A DNA stretch of 64,000 bases from G963662905 sp963676725 (GTDB lineage: Bacteria; Bacteroidota; Bacteroidia; Bacteroidales; WRLA01), in assembly GCA_963676725.1 (NCBI GenBank), contig OY781463.1, forward strand, positions 3,472,001 through 3,536,000, in the 5' to 3' direction. Under the pieces are notes generated by a model. The model saw only the letters and a program-made list of their open reading frames with translations. It searched no databases and was not told where the DNA came from. The first letter of the stretch is position 1, and each line of letters opens with the position of its first letter. A program made the position numbers and the translations under genes. This document shows positions 8,600 to 18,158 of the stretch, piece by piece.

Positions 8600-9742
8600 A
8601 TGAATTTTGAGTTTACCGAAGAGCAATTAATGATCCAGCAAGCTGCGCGAGATTATGCCCAGCGTGAATTAATTAAAGATGTTATTGAACGCGACGATAA
8701 TGCCATTTATCCGACCCAGCATGTAAAAGCCTTAGCCGAATTAGGTTTTATGGGAATGATGGTTGACCCGAAGTATGATGGCGGCGGGATGGATGCTGTT
8801 TCCTATGTTTTGGCAATGGAAGAAATATCCAAAGTAGACGGTTCCGTTTCTGTAATTATGTCGGTGAATAATTCGTTGGTTTGCTGGGGTTTAGAGACAT
8901 TCGGCAATGAAATGCAAAAAGAAAAATACCTCAAACCATTGGCAAGGGGAGAAAAAATTGGTGCATTTTTACTTTCCGAACCCGAAGCCGGTTCTGATGC
9001 AACATCCCAACGAACCACTGCAGAAGACAAAGGAGACTACTATTTATTGAACGGAACAAAAAATTGGATCACAAACGGGAATTCTGCAGGCACATATTTA
9101 GTGATTGCCCAAACCGATCCGGAAAAAAAACACCGAGGAATCAATGCATTTATTGTAGATAGAAACGCGGAAGGAATCAGTATTGGCCCACACGAGAACA
9201 AAATGGGAATGAGGAGCTCAGACACACATTCTGTAATGTTTACCGATGTTCGTGTTCCAAAAGAAAATCGTATTGGCGAAGATGGTTTTGGATTTAAATT
9301 TGCCATGAAAACCCTTGATGGCGGGAGGATTGGTATTGCTTCCCAAGCATTGGGATTGGCATCGGGAGCATTGGAGCGTTCTGTTCAATACGCCAAAGAG
9401 CGCAAAGCCTTTGGCACACAAATCGCGAACCATCAGGCTATTGCATTCAAATTATCGGATATGGCCGTAAAAGTTGAAAATGCCCGTAACCTCTGCCTGA
9501 AAGCAGCATGGCTCAAGGACCAACACAAACCATATGCTGTTGCCAGCGCATTTGCCAAACAATATGCAGCCGATATTGCAATGGAAGTTACCACCGAAGC
9601 TGTGCAAATTCACGGTGGCTATGGCTATGTGAAAGAATATCATGTTGAACGACTGATGCGTGAAGCAAAGCTCACTCAAATCTATGAAGGCACATCAGAA
9701 ATACAAAAAATCGTTATCTCAAGGTCGCTTTTGAAAGAATAG
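8600..9742 (+). CDS. Short-chain acyl-CoA dehydrogenase
   Basis: This FAD enzyme of 380 residues introduces the alpha-beta double bond in acyl-CoA and passes electrons to ETF. FLLSEPEAGSDA is the first family signature and the C-terminal block QIHGGYGYVKEY through IYEGTSEIQ is the second; E363 in YEGTSE is the likely catalytic base, placed as in butyryl-CoA dehydrogenases. Length and sequence style are those of short-chain (butyryl-type) members, but substrate chain length is not proven. etfB and etfA follow on the same strand, so the enzyme is encoded with its electron acceptor. The function could be fatty or branched-chain acyl-CoA oxidation, feeding the nearby methylmalonyl-CoA mutase, or the reverse reaction in butyrate formation. 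Confidence 0.93.
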   Translation: MNFEFTEEQLMIQQAARDYAQRELIKDVIERDDNAIYPTQHVKALAELGFMGMMVDPKYDGGGMDAVSYVLAMEEISKVDGSVSVIMSVNNSLVCWGLETFGNEMQKEKYLKPLARGEKIGAFLLSEPEAGSDATSQRTTAEDKGDYYLLNGTKNWITNGNSAGTYLVIAQTDPEKKHRGINAFIVDRNAEGISIGPHENKMGMRSSDTHSVMFTDVRVPKENRIGEDGFGFKFAMKTLDGGRIGIASQALGLASGALERSVQYAKERKAFGTQIANHQAIAFKLSDMAVKVENARNLCLKAAWLKDQHKPYAVASAFAKQYAADIAMEVTTEAVQIHGGYGYVKEYHVERLMREAKLTQIYEGTSEIQKIVISRSLLKE

Positions 9743-9770
9743 CCCCAAGATGGTTTATTGGCGATACACC

Positions 9771-9802
9771 TTTGATATTGAATATCTTCGGCTGATATCA
9801 AA
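9771..9802 (+). other. Intercistronic inverted repeat between acyl-CoA dehydrogenase and etfB
   Basis: TTTGATAT (9771-9778) and ATATCAAA (9795-9802) are perfect 8-bp arms around a 16-nt loop. No T-run follows, so it is not a standard terminator. It might stabilise mRNA ends or tune the ratio of dehydrogenase to ETF. The evidence is only the symmetry. Confidence 0.3.
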
Positions 9803-9835
9803 ATAAGAAAATATATATAAAAAAAAGAAAAATCA

Positions 9836-10585
9836 ATGAAAATACTTGTATGTATCAGTATCGTACCGGATACGACAACTCGGATCAAATTAAAGGAGGA
9901 TAAAACATCAATCGACGAAAGCGGAGTGCAATGGATCATAAACCCTTGGGACGAATTAGCCTTAACCAGGGCTCTGGAACTAAAAGAAAACAGTGGAGGC
10001 AAAATCACTTCTGTTGCAGTAATGCATGTTGGCAATAAAACATCAGAAGCGGGCATTCGCAAAGCATTGGCTATTGGCGCCGATGAAGCATATCGCATTG
10101 ATGCTATGCCCGTTGATTCGGTGGAAACAGCACGATACTTAGCCAATGCGATTAATCCGGATGACTATGGCCTTATTCTGGCAGGGATTGAATCAAGTGA
10201 TTACAATAGCTCCATGGTTGGTGGTATGTTGGCAGAAATGCTCGATTTGCCCTCTATTTCTTCCGTAAGCACTATTGACTTTACGGACGATCAATTTATC
10301 TTCACAACAGAAATTGATGGAGGAACACAAAAACAAAGTGTTCTGGGCACTGCTGTTGCAATAGCGCAAAAAGGGATTAGCAAAGAAGCTCGAATTCCCA
10401 ATATGCGGGGCATTATGATGGCAAGAAAGAAGCCTCTGCATCAAATTGCCCCAGATGGAAGCGCAGCAAAAACCCGGATAAAAGCACTCGAAATGCCGCC
10501 ACCAAAGGCTGCCTGCAAGATGTTCAAAGAAGATGAAGCAAAAAAAATAATAGAATTATTGCACTCGAATGAAAAAATTTTATAA
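9836..10585 (+). CDS. etfB: Electron transfer flavoprotein, beta subunit
   Basis: EtfB is the AMP-binding small subunit of ETF. The 249-residue protein has the standard N-terminus MKILVCISIVPDT, then INPWDELALTRALELKE and a C-terminal arm with RIPNMRGIMMARKKPL, as in family members. Together with EtfA, 19 bp downstream, it forms a heterodimer that carries electrons from acyl-CoA dehydrogenases to the quinone pool. The adjacent acyl-CoA dehydrogenase is the obvious partner. Confidence 0.95.
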   Translation: MKILVCISIVPDTTTRIKLKEDKTSIDESGVQWIINPWDELALTRALELKENSGGKITSVAVMHVGNKTSEAGIRKALAIGADEAYRIDAMPVDSVETARYLANAINPDDYGLILAGIESSDYNSSMVGGMLAEMLDLPSISSVSTIDFTDDQFIFTTEIDGGTQKQSVLGTAVAIAQKGISKEARIPNMRGIMMARKKPLHQIAPDGSAAKTRIKALEMPPPKAACKMFKEDEAKKIIELLHSNEKIL

Positions 10586-10604
10586 TTTTAAGCCATATTA
10601 GAAA

Positions 10605-11558
10605 ATGACAAAGGTTCTTATATACACAGATCACAGAGAGGGAGACTTTAAAAAAGCAAGTTTTGAGTTGGCAAGTTTTGCCTACCAACTAGCACAAAAT
10701 AGCGCAAACGAAGTCTATGCGGTAACAATTGGCAAACCCAATGAAGAAGCAATTCAGAAATTGGGCAACTATGGAATCAGGAAATTATATACTCTTCCTG
10801 AGGAAATTAAATCAGACAACAAATCCACCGCAAATTCTGTGAACGAATTGGCAAAATTTATTGATGCCACCATCGTTCTTTTTAGTAATGATAATACAGG
10901 AAAAGCAATAGCCCCAAGGCTGGCAGTAAAAATGGATGCCGGGATTATTTCCGGGATTACAGGCGAAATTGTTGATTTTAACCCCTTAACATTAAAGAAA
11001 AGGGTGTATTCAGGAAAAGCCACTGCACTGCAAAGCATTGAGGTTGATCATGCTGTACTTCTATTAAATCAGAATGCCTTCAGATTAGAAGAGCATCCGA
11101 TAGAAATCAGCACAGAAGCTTTTGAAGGGACAATTATCCCTTCCCAAACCAACGTTTTAAGCAGTGATCTTGTCTCTAATCAGATTCTACTCACCGAAGC
11201 AGAAATCGTTGTAAGTGGCGGAAGAGGAATGAAAGGCCCTGAACACTGGCACGCCTTAGAAGAGCTCGCTCAATCATTAGGTGCAGCCACTGCTTGCTCA
11301 CGACCTGTTTCCGATGAAGGCTGGAGGCCTCATAGTGAACATGTTGGCCAAACCGGAAAAATTATCGCACCCGATTTATATATTGCGTGTGGTATTTCAG
11401 GGGCAATACAACATATTGCAGGAGTAAGCGGATCAAAAGTTATTGTAGCAATTAATAAAGACCCGGAAGCACCGATCTTTGAATCAGCCGACTATGGCAT
11501 TATTGGAGATGTGCATAAAGTACTTCCGGGCCTAAATGAAGCCGTTAAGGCCCTCTAA
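10605..11558 (+). CDS. etfA: Electron transfer flavoprotein, alpha subunit
   Basis: EtfA holds the FAD of ETF. Length is 317 residues. The C-terminal FAD domain is textbook: GGRGMKGPEHW at 205-215, SRPVSDEGW near 232, GQTGK at 248-252, GISGAIQH at 263-270 and INKDPEAPIF near 283. The order acyl-CoA dehydrogenase, etfB, etfA, terminator marks a complete electron-transfer transcription unit. Nothing is missing from the FAD-binding residues that I can see. Confidence 0.95.
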   Translation: MTKVLIYTDHREGDFKKASFELASFAYQLAQNSANEVYAVTIGKPNEEAIQKLGNYGIRKLYTLPEEIKSDNKSTANSVNELAKFIDATIVLFSNDNTGKAIAPRLAVKMDAGIISGITGEIVDFNPLTLKKRVYSGKATALQSIEVDHAVLLLNQNAFRLEEHPIEISTEAFEGTIIPSQTNVLSSDLVSNQILLTEAEIVVSGGRGMKGPEHWHALEELAQSLGAATACSRPVSDEGWRPHSEHVGQTGKIIAPDLYIACGISGAIQHIAGVSGSKVIVAINKDPEAPIFESADYGIIGDVHKVLPGLNEAVKAL

Positions 11559-11607
11559 CAGGAGGTTGACTCCTGGTAAGTTTTCCATTTCTTTCCCTTT
11601 ATTCACG

Positions 11608-11648
11608 AGCCCTCTTCCACTAGCCATGGAGGTGGGCTTTCTTCTTTT
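11608..11648 (+). terminator. Rho-independent terminator after etfA
   Basis: Arms AGCCC-t-CTTCCA (11608-11619) and TGGAGG-t-GGGCT (11627-11638) pair with one G-U pair and one T-T mismatch around a 7-nt loop, followed by a T-rich TTCTTCTTTT. A smaller hairpin, CAGGAG/CTCCTG at 11559-11575, sits directly after the etfA stop. Confidence 0.85.
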
Positions 11649-11686
11649 AGGAAAACTCATAAACACAAGAAAAAAAGAACACACTC

Positions 11687-12535
11687 TTATACGGTTTTGT
11701 TCAAGGCTGTTTGAATATCTGAATACTTAAACTTAAAACCATCCTGTATAAGTTTTAAAGGGTAGACCTGTTGTCCACTGAGCAATACCGTGGCGGCTTT
11801 TCCAAATAGTATCTTCAGGGCAAATGCGGGAATCGTCATAAAAGATGGCCGTTTTAATGCTTTCGCCAAGGCTTTGCTAAAGGCTTCATTATTTATATAC
11901 TCCGGGGCAACCAGATTATAAGCATCTTTTATTTTCTCATTTTCAAGAGCATATGCATAAGCAGCAACAACATCATCAATATGTACCCATGGAAAAGATT
12001 GCTTTCCACTACCAATCTTGCCACCAAGGCCCAAACGGAATGGAATAATCATTTGCTTTAAAGCTCCTCCCCTTCCAAGCACGAGTCCTAGTCGAAAAAT
12101 TACCAGACGCGTATCTTTGGGAACACTTTTGGCTGCATTTTCCCAATCGATGCACACACGGGCTAGAAAGCCTTTATCAAAGGAAGGATTTTCCTCCGTA
12201 TTCTTTCTGTTCGATTTATAAATACCAACTGCTGAAGTACTAATAAATACAGAAGGCTTCTTGTCCATCCTTTTTATAGCATCCGCAATAGTTTGTGTAG
12301 TATCGACCCTACTTCTATAAATTAGTGCCTTGTTTTTACTGGTCCATCGCTTTAGTATCGGATATCCTGAAAGATTGATCACAGCATCCTTACCCTCGAG
12401 CCTTTGCATGATGTGGGAGGTTGGCTTTAAAAAATCTTGATGTTTTATAATACTGACTTTATGCCCCTTTTTACGAAGGTGTTGCACTAAATTTTTTCCA
12501 ATAAAGCCTGAAGCCCCAGATACTAAAATATTCAT
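11687..12535 (-). CDS. TIGR01777-type NAD(P)-dependent epimerase (SDR)
   Basis: The protein is an extended short-chain dehydrogenase/reductase of 282 residues. I choose the Met at 12535 because MNILVSGASGFIG begins the Rossmann fold at once, with the GxxGxxG loop at 7-13; the open frame extends nine residues further upstream. INLSGYPILKRWTSKNK, STSAVGIYKS, RLGLVLGRGGALKQM and FPWVHIDDVV are marks of the SulA/YfcH-like TIGR01777 family, whose substrate is unknown. It is transcribed toward the etf operon, with no operon partner. Confidence 0.85.
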   Translation of the reverse strand: MNILVSGASGFIGKNLVQHLRKKGHKVSIIKHQDFLKPTSHIMQRLEGKDAVINLSGYPILKRWTSKNKALIYRSRVDTTQTIADAIKRMDKKPSVFISTSAVGIYKSNRKNTEENPSFDKGFLARVCIDWENAAKSVPKDTRLVIFRLGLVLGRGGALKQMIIPFRLGLGGKIGSGKQSFPWVHIDDVVAAYAYALENEKIKDAYNLVAPEYINNEAFSKALAKALKRPSFMTIPAFALKILFGKAATVLLSGQQVYPLKLIQDGFKFKYSDIQTALNKTV

Positions 12536-12661
12536 ATTGCCCAATTTTCCTGCAAAGTACAAAAATCATAAATACCTTGGTTTGTTATTAAATTCACAAT
12601 AAGCTTTGTGAAACGATTAACAATAATTTCATAAAAAATGCCTGTTTGGAAAATTTTATTG

Positions 12662-12669
12662 TAATTTTG
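12662..12669 (+). promoter_or_regulatory. Candidate -7 box for the methylmalonyl-CoA mutase operon
   Basis: TAATTTTG is an exact TAnnTTTG match 68 bp before mutA. TTTG at 12645-12648 is too close (13 bp) to be the normal -33 element. The leader holds no cobalamin-riboswitch-like structure that I recognise. Confidence 0.4.
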
Positions 12670-12737
12670 CGCGCTACATACCAATTTATTGGAATTGAGG
12701 CGATAAACATTAATGAGTCTAAATAAACCCTATTCAT

Positions 12738-14633
12738 ATGGATCCAAAAGATTCAATAAAACAAACGAAAAATCTGTTTTCAGAATTCCCTCCAATTAGC
12801 ACAGAAGAGTGGGAAAAGAAAATAGAGACAGACCTTAAAGGTGCTGATTACAATAAAAAATTAGTGTGGCACACCCTTGAGGGGATGGAAGTAAGACCCT
12901 ATTATCGGTCTGAAAATTTAGAAGGGCTAAAATATCAAGATATTTTTCCCAGTGAATTCCCTTTTGTGAGGGGAAATAAAAAAAGTAAAAACGATTGGTT
13001 TATCCGGCAGGATATTAAAGTAGACAAGATCGCTGAGGCCAATAAGAAAGCCCTGGAAATCTTGATGCGTGGTGTTAACTCACTTGGTTTTATTTTCGCC
13101 GAAAAAAAAATCAGTGCAGATGACTTCAACAAACTACTGGAAAATATCTGGGTTAAAAGCATCGAGCTAAACCTGATTGGCAAAGGCCAAGAGCTGCATC
13201 TATTAGAGCTACTGCTTGATGTACTTAAAGGGCGCAACCGCGAAATGTCTGAAATTAAAGGATCAATCGACTTCGATCCTTTAGGCTGTGCAAGTATTAG
13301 CGGAAAATTATCCGGATCAGAAGATGCCCTGTTTGAAACAGCTGCACAGTTGATTAAAAAATCGAGCAACTTAGCAGGATTACGCACATTAAGTGTTTCC
13401 GGAACACTGTTCAATAATGCCGGGGCAGATATCTGCCAGGAACTAGCCTGCAGCCTTTCTGCCGGAGTAGAATACCTGACACAGCTGAACAAGCGCGGTA
13501 TATCTGTAACAGACATTGCTCCAAAAATTCAATTCAATTTTGCCATTGGCGGTAATTATTTCATGGAAATAGCAAAATTCCGTGCAGCCCGCCTTTTATG
13601 GGCAAATATTGTTAAAGCATACGGACCAGCTTCGGAGGAAGTTTGCCAAATGCATATCCATGCTTCAAACAGCGAATGGAACAAAACCCTATACGATCCT
13701 TATGTAAATATGCTGCGCACCACAACAGAAGCTATGTCGGGTGCTCTTGCAGGCGTTGACTCAATGACCGTATTACCATTTAATAGCGTTTTTGAAGAAA
13801 CAACATCATTTAGTGAACGTATCGCACGCAACCAACAACTTCTGCTCAAAGAAGAATCACATCTCGATAAAGTTGTTGATCCTGGCGCCGGCTCCTATTA
13901 TATTGAATCCCTCACAGATCAAATTGCAGAAAAAGCCTGGGAAATTTTCCTTGCAATCGAAGAGAAAGGCGGATTCCTCAGCGCACTTAAAGAAGGCTTT
14001 ATCCAGCAAATAATAAAGGAAACTGCCCTTACAAGAGATAAGAACATCGCTACACGGAAAGATGTTATCTTAGGCACAAACCAATATCCAAATACGACTG
14101 AGTGGATTGGCAAAGAAATTAGCGAGCAAACCATAAGCCCGGCAGATTATACCGTAGAAGATGCGGAATTTGAAAGCCTAAAGCCTTATAGGGGCGCCAT
14201 TGCTTTTGAAAAATTGCGTCTTGATACAGAACGTTTTGCTGCCAAAAACCACCGTCCGAAAGCATTTATGCTTACTATGGGTAATTTGGCCATGCGTCGT
14301 GCAAGGGCTCAGTTTAGCATCAATTTCTTTGGCTGTGCCGGCTTCGAGCTGATTGACAATATTGGTTTTAAAGATGTAGACAGCGCCTTAGCTGCAGCAA
14401 AGAACCAAAAAGCAGATATTTTGGTGGTTTGTTCATCCGATGAAGACTATGCCGAAATCATGCCCGAAATATTACAAAAAGCTTCTCAGGACTATTTAAT
14501 TGTTTTAGCAGGATACCCGAAAGAACTACTCGAACAATTAAAAGAACAAGGCTTGAAACATTGCATACATGTTCGATCAAATGTTTTAGAAACTCTTAAA
14601 GCCTTCCAGAAAGAACTACACATTATTGAATAA
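12738..14633 (+). CDS. mutA: Methylmalonyl-CoA mutase, small (beta) subunit
   Basis: This is the non-catalytic subunit of adenosylcobalamin-dependent methylmalonyl-CoA mutase, 631 residues. FAIGGNYFMEIAKFRAARLLW, DPGAGSYYIESLTDQIAEKAW and the N-terminal EWEKKIETDLKG match the TIM-barrel half shared with the large subunit. The C-terminal domain (about 500-631) keeps the flavodoxin-like fold but lacks the DxHxxG cobalamin ligand, as expected for the small subunit. With MutB it interconverts succinyl-CoA and methylmalonyl-CoA, the entry to propionate formation or propionyl-CoA use. An arginine deiminase gene follows 14 bp downstream, before mutB. Confidence 0.94.
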   Translation: MDPKDSIKQTKNLFSEFPPISTEEWEKKIETDLKGADYNKKLVWHTLEGMEVRPYYRSENLEGLKYQDIFPSEFPFVRGNKKSKNDWFIRQDIKVDKIAEANKKALEILMRGVNSLGFIFAEKKISADDFNKLLENIWVKSIELNLIGKGQELHLLELLLDVLKGRNREMSEIKGSIDFDPLGCASISGKLSGSEDALFETAAQLIKKSSNLAGLRTLSVSGTLFNNAGADICQELACSLSAGVEYLTQLNKRGISVTDIAPKIQFNFAIGGNYFMEIAKFRAARLLWANIVKAYGPASEEVCQMHIHASNSEWNKTLYDPYVNMLRTTTEAMSGALAGVDSMTVLPFNSVFEETTSFSERIARNQQLLLKEESHLDKVVDPGAGSYYIESLTDQIAEKAWEIFLAIEEKGGFLSALKEGFIQQIIKETALTRDKNIATRKDVILGTNQYPNTTEWIGKEISEQTISPADYTVEDAEFESLKPYRGAIAFEKLRLDTERFAAKNHRPKAFMLTMGNLAMRRARAQFSINFFGCAGFELIDNIGFKDVDSALAAAKNQKADILVVCSSDEDYAEIMPEILQKASQDYLIVLAGYPKELLEQLKEQGLKHCIHVRSNVLETLKAFQKELHIIE

Positions 14634-14647
14634 AAATCAGTTCAGTT

Positions 14648-15913
14648 ATGACAGAAAATATTCAAATAGATGTACGCTCAGAAATTGGGAAGCTTGAAGG
14701 GGTTATTCTGCACAGGCCGGGGCCGGAAGTAGAAAACATGACTCCAAAAAATGCCGAACGAGCATTATATAGTGATATTCTAAATCTCTCAGTTGCAGAG
14801 AAAGAGTATGCACAATTGGAAACCATACTTTCAAAAGTTACCAACACACTTTATGTTAGCGACTTACTAACGAAGGTATTGGAAAACGACAAGGTAAAAG
14901 CAAATCTGATCAACAGGATATGCCGTCGTGAGGAGGTAGAAGACCTGAAAGATGAATTGTTGATGATGGATGCTCCGGAATTAGCGGGCAGCCTTATAGC
15001 AGGAGTCGAACTTAAAAGAGACAATCTTACCCGTTTTTTAAGCAAAGAACGATATAGTTTGCGCCCTTTGCATAATTTTTTCTTCACACGCGATGCTTCG
15101 GTTTCCTTTCATGACCGTGTTCTGATCGGCAAAATGGCCAATGGTGTCCGGGAGCGTGAAGCGATGATTATGGAGTCCATTTTTGATTATCATCCGGGTC
15201 TTACAACCCAAACGATGAGTTGTACTTATGGTGATTCCAATAATGAAATCAAATATGAAGGAGGGGATATCCTTATTGCCCGCGATGACATATTACTTAT
15301 AGGTGAAGGCCCTCGTACAAGCAGCCAAGGCGTGGATCATATTCTAAGCTGCATTAAAGCACAAAAAGCAAATATGCACCTGATTATACAGGAGCTCCCT
15401 TTCAAGCCGGAATCTTTTATCCATCTTGATATGGCTTTTACATTCCTGGATCGTGATAAGTGCATGATTTATGAGCCTTTGATTCTTAATTCCAGCCGAT
15501 ATCTTACCATACATATTACCGTAGAAAACGGTGAAGTGGTCAATATTCGTGAAGAAAAGGACATCCTTCATTGCCTGAAAAAATTGGGCATAGATTTGGA
15601 GCCTATCCAGTGTGGAGGAACGAACGATCTCTATACACAGGAGCGTGAACAATGGCACAGTGGAACAAACTTCTTTGCATTGGCACCCGGACAAGTGATT
15701 GGTTATGGACGGAATGTGCATACAATTGAAGAATTAAACAAGCATGGTTTTAGTGTTCTTCCTGCCCAAGAAATTATGGACGGAAAAATAAATCTTGCCG
15801 ACTACGCAGAAAATAAATATGTTGTAACCATTGACGGAGCAGAGCTTTCGAGAGGTGGTGGTGGTGCACGATGCATGACCATGCCAATACGTCGCCAAGC
15901 TGTTGAATGGTAG
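14648..15913 (+). CDS. arcA: Arginine deiminase
   Basis: The protein hydrolyses arginine to citrulline and ammonia. All catalytic positions are present in the 421 residues: D149 in FTRD, E204 in YEGGDIL, H259 and D261 in HLDMAF, and the nucleophile C409 in GGGGARCMTMP. HRPGPEVENMTP near residue 22 is the usual N-terminal block and rules out a simple amidinotransferase. No arginine antiporter, ornithine carbamoyltransferase or carbamate kinase is nearby, so this is not a standard ADI operon. Instead the gene lies inside the mutA-mutB transcription unit with gaps of 14 and 36 bp. Shared regulation with propionate metabolism is implied by position only. Confidence 0.9.
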   Translation: MTENIQIDVRSEIGKLEGVILHRPGPEVENMTPKNAERALYSDILNLSVAEKEYAQLETILSKVTNTLYVSDLLTKVLENDKVKANLINRICRREEVEDLKDELLMMDAPELAGSLIAGVELKRDNLTRFLSKERYSLRPLHNFFFTRDASVSFHDRVLIGKMANGVREREAMIMESIFDYHPGLTTQTMSCTYGDSNNEIKYEGGDILIARDDILLIGEGPRTSSQGVDHILSCIKAQKANMHLIIQELPFKPESFIHLDMAFTFLDRDKCMIYEPLILNSSRYLTIHITVENGEVVNIREEKDILHCLKKLGIDLEPIQCGGTNDLYTQEREQWHSGTNFFALAPGQVIGYGRNVHTIEELNKHGFSVLPAQEIMDGKINLADYAENKYVVTIDGAELSRGGGGARCMTMPIRRQAVEW

Positions 15914-15949
15914 TTAATCGAATTTACAAAGAATTTAAAATAAAACATT

Positions 15950-18100
15950 ATGAAGCCCAATTTCAGAAATATCAATTTCAGGACGCCTTCAGGCAAAAAG
16001 GAAGGTGCCCCGGAATGGGAAAAGGCTAATCATATTAAGAAGGACTGGCTAACCCCGGAGCAAATCCCGGTGAAATCTGTTTATTCCAAGAACGATTTAC
16101 AGGGCATGCATCATTTGAATTATGCTGCCGGTATTCCACCATATCTGCGTGGGCCTTATTCTACCATGTACGTAATGCGTCCTTGGACAGTAAGGCAATA
16201 TGCCGGATTTTCTACTGCTGAAGAAAGCAATGCCTTCTATCGCAGAAATCTGGCATCAGGTCAAAAAGGGCTTTCGATTGCCTTTGACCTTGCAACCCAC
16301 CGTGGGTATGATTCAGACCACCCAAGGGTTGTTGGCGATGTAGGGAAAGCAGGTGTTGCTGTTGACTCCATTCTTGATATGGAAGTGCTCTTCGACCAGA
16401 TTCCCCTCGATAAAATGTCTGTTTCGATGACAATGAACGGAGCCGTATTGCCGGTTTTAGCTTTCTATATTGTTGCCGGACTGGAGCAAGGAGCTCGCCT
16501 CGATCAACTTTCAGGAACCATTCAAAACGATATCCTGAAAGAATTTATGGTGCGCAATACCTATATTTATCCACCACTGCCATCCATGAAAATTATTGCA
16601 GATATTTTTGAGTATACCTCTAAAAATATGCCGCGCTTTAATTCCATCTCTATTTCCGGCTATCATATGCAGGAAGCAGGAGCTACAGCAGATATTGAAT
16701 TAGCATATACTCTTTGCGATGGATTGGAATACTTACGAGCAGGAATCAATGCCGGAATGGACATTGATTCGTTTGCACCACGTTTATCATTCTTCTGGGC
16801 CATTGGGATGAACCATTTTATGGAAATCGCCAAAATGCGCGCAGCCAGAATGTTATGGGCAAAACTTGTAAAACAGTTCAACCCTAAAAACGCTAAATCC
16901 CTTGCATTAAGAACACACTCACAAACTTCCGGATGGAGCCTTACAGAGCAAGATCCTTATAATAATATTGGCCGCACATGCATTGAAGCAATGGCTGCTG
17001 CCCTCGGGCACACTCAATCCTTGCATACCAATGCTTTAGACGAAGCCATAGCATTACCTACTGAATTTTCTGCACGTATTGCCAGAAACACACAAATCTA
17101 CCTACAGGAAGAAACAAATATTTGCCGTCAGGTAGATCCTTGGGCAGGCAGCTATTATGTAGAATCACTCACAAAAGATATAGCTGACCGCGCATGGGAG
17201 CATATTCAGGAAATTGAAGAGCTTGGCGGTATGGCAAAAGCCATCGAAACAGGCATCCCAAAAATGCGTATTGAAGAAGCCTCGGCAAGAACCCAAGCAC
17301 GCATCGACAGCGACCGTCAAACCATTGTGGGTACAAACAAATACCGTTTAGAAAAAGAAGAACCCATTGAAACACTGGAAGTTGACAATACAGCTGTATT
17401 GAAAGCACAAATCGAGCGTCTCAATAAACTTCGTGCAAACAGAAATAACGAAGAAGTACAGGCCGCTCTAGAAGCCATTACAAAGGCAATGGAAACTGGC
17501 GAAGGCAACCTTTTGGAACTTGCTGTTGATGCAGCAAAGAAAAGGGCAAGCCTAGGCGAAATTTCGGATGCCGTAGAAAAAGTTGCAGGACGTTATAAAG
17601 CAGTAATCAGATCAGTGTCAGGAGTATATTCATCAGAATCCCAAAACAGCGAAAGCTTTAATAAAGCAAAAGAACTGGCCGATAAATTCGCTGAAGCAGA
17701 AGGCCGCCGCCCCCGTATTATGATTGCAAAAATGGGACAGGACGGTCACGACAGAGGCCAGAAAGTAGTCGCATCAGGCTATGCGGACATAGGCTTTGAT
17801 GTGGATATTGGACCATTATTCCAGACTCCGGAAGAATCTGCTCGTCAGGCAGTCGAAAATGATGTACATATTCTGGGTGTATCCAGCCTTGCCGCCGGAC
17901 ATAAAACCCTAGTACCACAAGTTATTGAAGAACTAAAAAAGCTCGGGCGCGAAGACATCATGGTAATTGTGGGAGGCGTAATCCCACCACAAGACTACGA
18001 TTTCCTATACAAGACTGGTGTTGCTGCCGTCTTCGGACCCGGTTCAGTCGTTTCAGACTGCGCTATAAAAATGCTCGAAATACTACTCGATCAGGATTAA
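15950..18100 (+). CDS. mutB: Methylmalonyl-CoA mutase, large (alpha) subunit
   Basis: This is the catalytic, B12-binding subunit, 716 residues. The TIM barrel carries RGPYSTMYVMRPWTVRQYAGF around 67-87 and the FDLATHRGYDSDHPRV substrate-binding region. The C-terminal cobalamin domain has DGHDRG with the axial ligand H600, GVSSLAAGHKTL at 643-654 and GGVIPPQDYDFL at 675-686. The gene ends with an excellent terminator 4 bp after the stop. It is paired with the small subunit encoded 1.3 kb upstream; the interruption by arcA is unusual because the two subunits are normally adjacent. Confidence 0.96.
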   Translation: MKPNFRNINFRTPSGKKEGAPEWEKANHIKKDWLTPEQIPVKSVYSKNDLQGMHHLNYAAGIPPYLRGPYSTMYVMRPWTVRQYAGFSTAEESNAFYRRNLASGQKGLSIAFDLATHRGYDSDHPRVVGDVGKAGVAVDSILDMEVLFDQIPLDKMSVSMTMNGAVLPVLAFYIVAGLEQGARLDQLSGTIQNDILKEFMVRNTYIYPPLPSMKIIADIFEYTSKNMPRFNSISISGYHMQEAGATADIELAYTLCDGLEYLRAGINAGMDIDSFAPRLSFFWAIGMNHFMEIAKMRAARMLWAKLVKQFNPKNAKSLALRTHSQTSGWSLTEQDPYNNIGRTCIEAMAAALGHTQSLHTNALDEAIALPTEFSARIARNTQIYLQEETNICRQVDPWAGSYYVESLTKDIADRAWEHIQEIEELGGMAKAIETGIPKMRIEEASARTQARIDSDRQTIVGTNKYRLEKEEPIETLEVDNTAVLKAQIERLNKLRANRNNEEVQAALEAITKAMETGEGNLLELAVDAAKKRASLGEISDAVEKVAGRYKAVIRSVSGVYSSESQNSESFNKAKELADKFAEAEGRRPRIMIAKMGQDGHDRGQKVVASGYADIGFDVDIGPLFQTPEESARQAVENDVHILGVSSLAAGHKTLVPQVIEELKKLGREDIMVIVGGVIPPQDYDFLYKTGVAAVFGPGSVVSDCAIKMLEILLDQD

Positions 18101-18104
18101 TCTT

Positions 18105-18136
18105 AAAAGGCGCCCATCGAGGCGCCTTTTTTCTTT
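18105..18136 (+). terminator. Rho-independent terminator after mutB
   Basis: AAAAGGCGCC (18105-18114) and GGCGCCTTTT (18121-18130) form a perfect 10-bp stem with a CATCGA loop and continue into TTCTTTT. It ends the mutA-arcA-mutB unit only 23 bp before the next start codon, leaving little room for an independent promoter for the downstream peptidase gene. Confidence 0.93.
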
Positions 18137-18158
18137 TCTCACAAAAAAACCAAACCAT

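Noticed and set aside
12536..12737. Cobalamin riboswitch ahead of the B12-dependent mutase
   Set aside because: The 200-bp leader is AT-rich and shows no B12-box-like or multi-stem structure that I can recognise.
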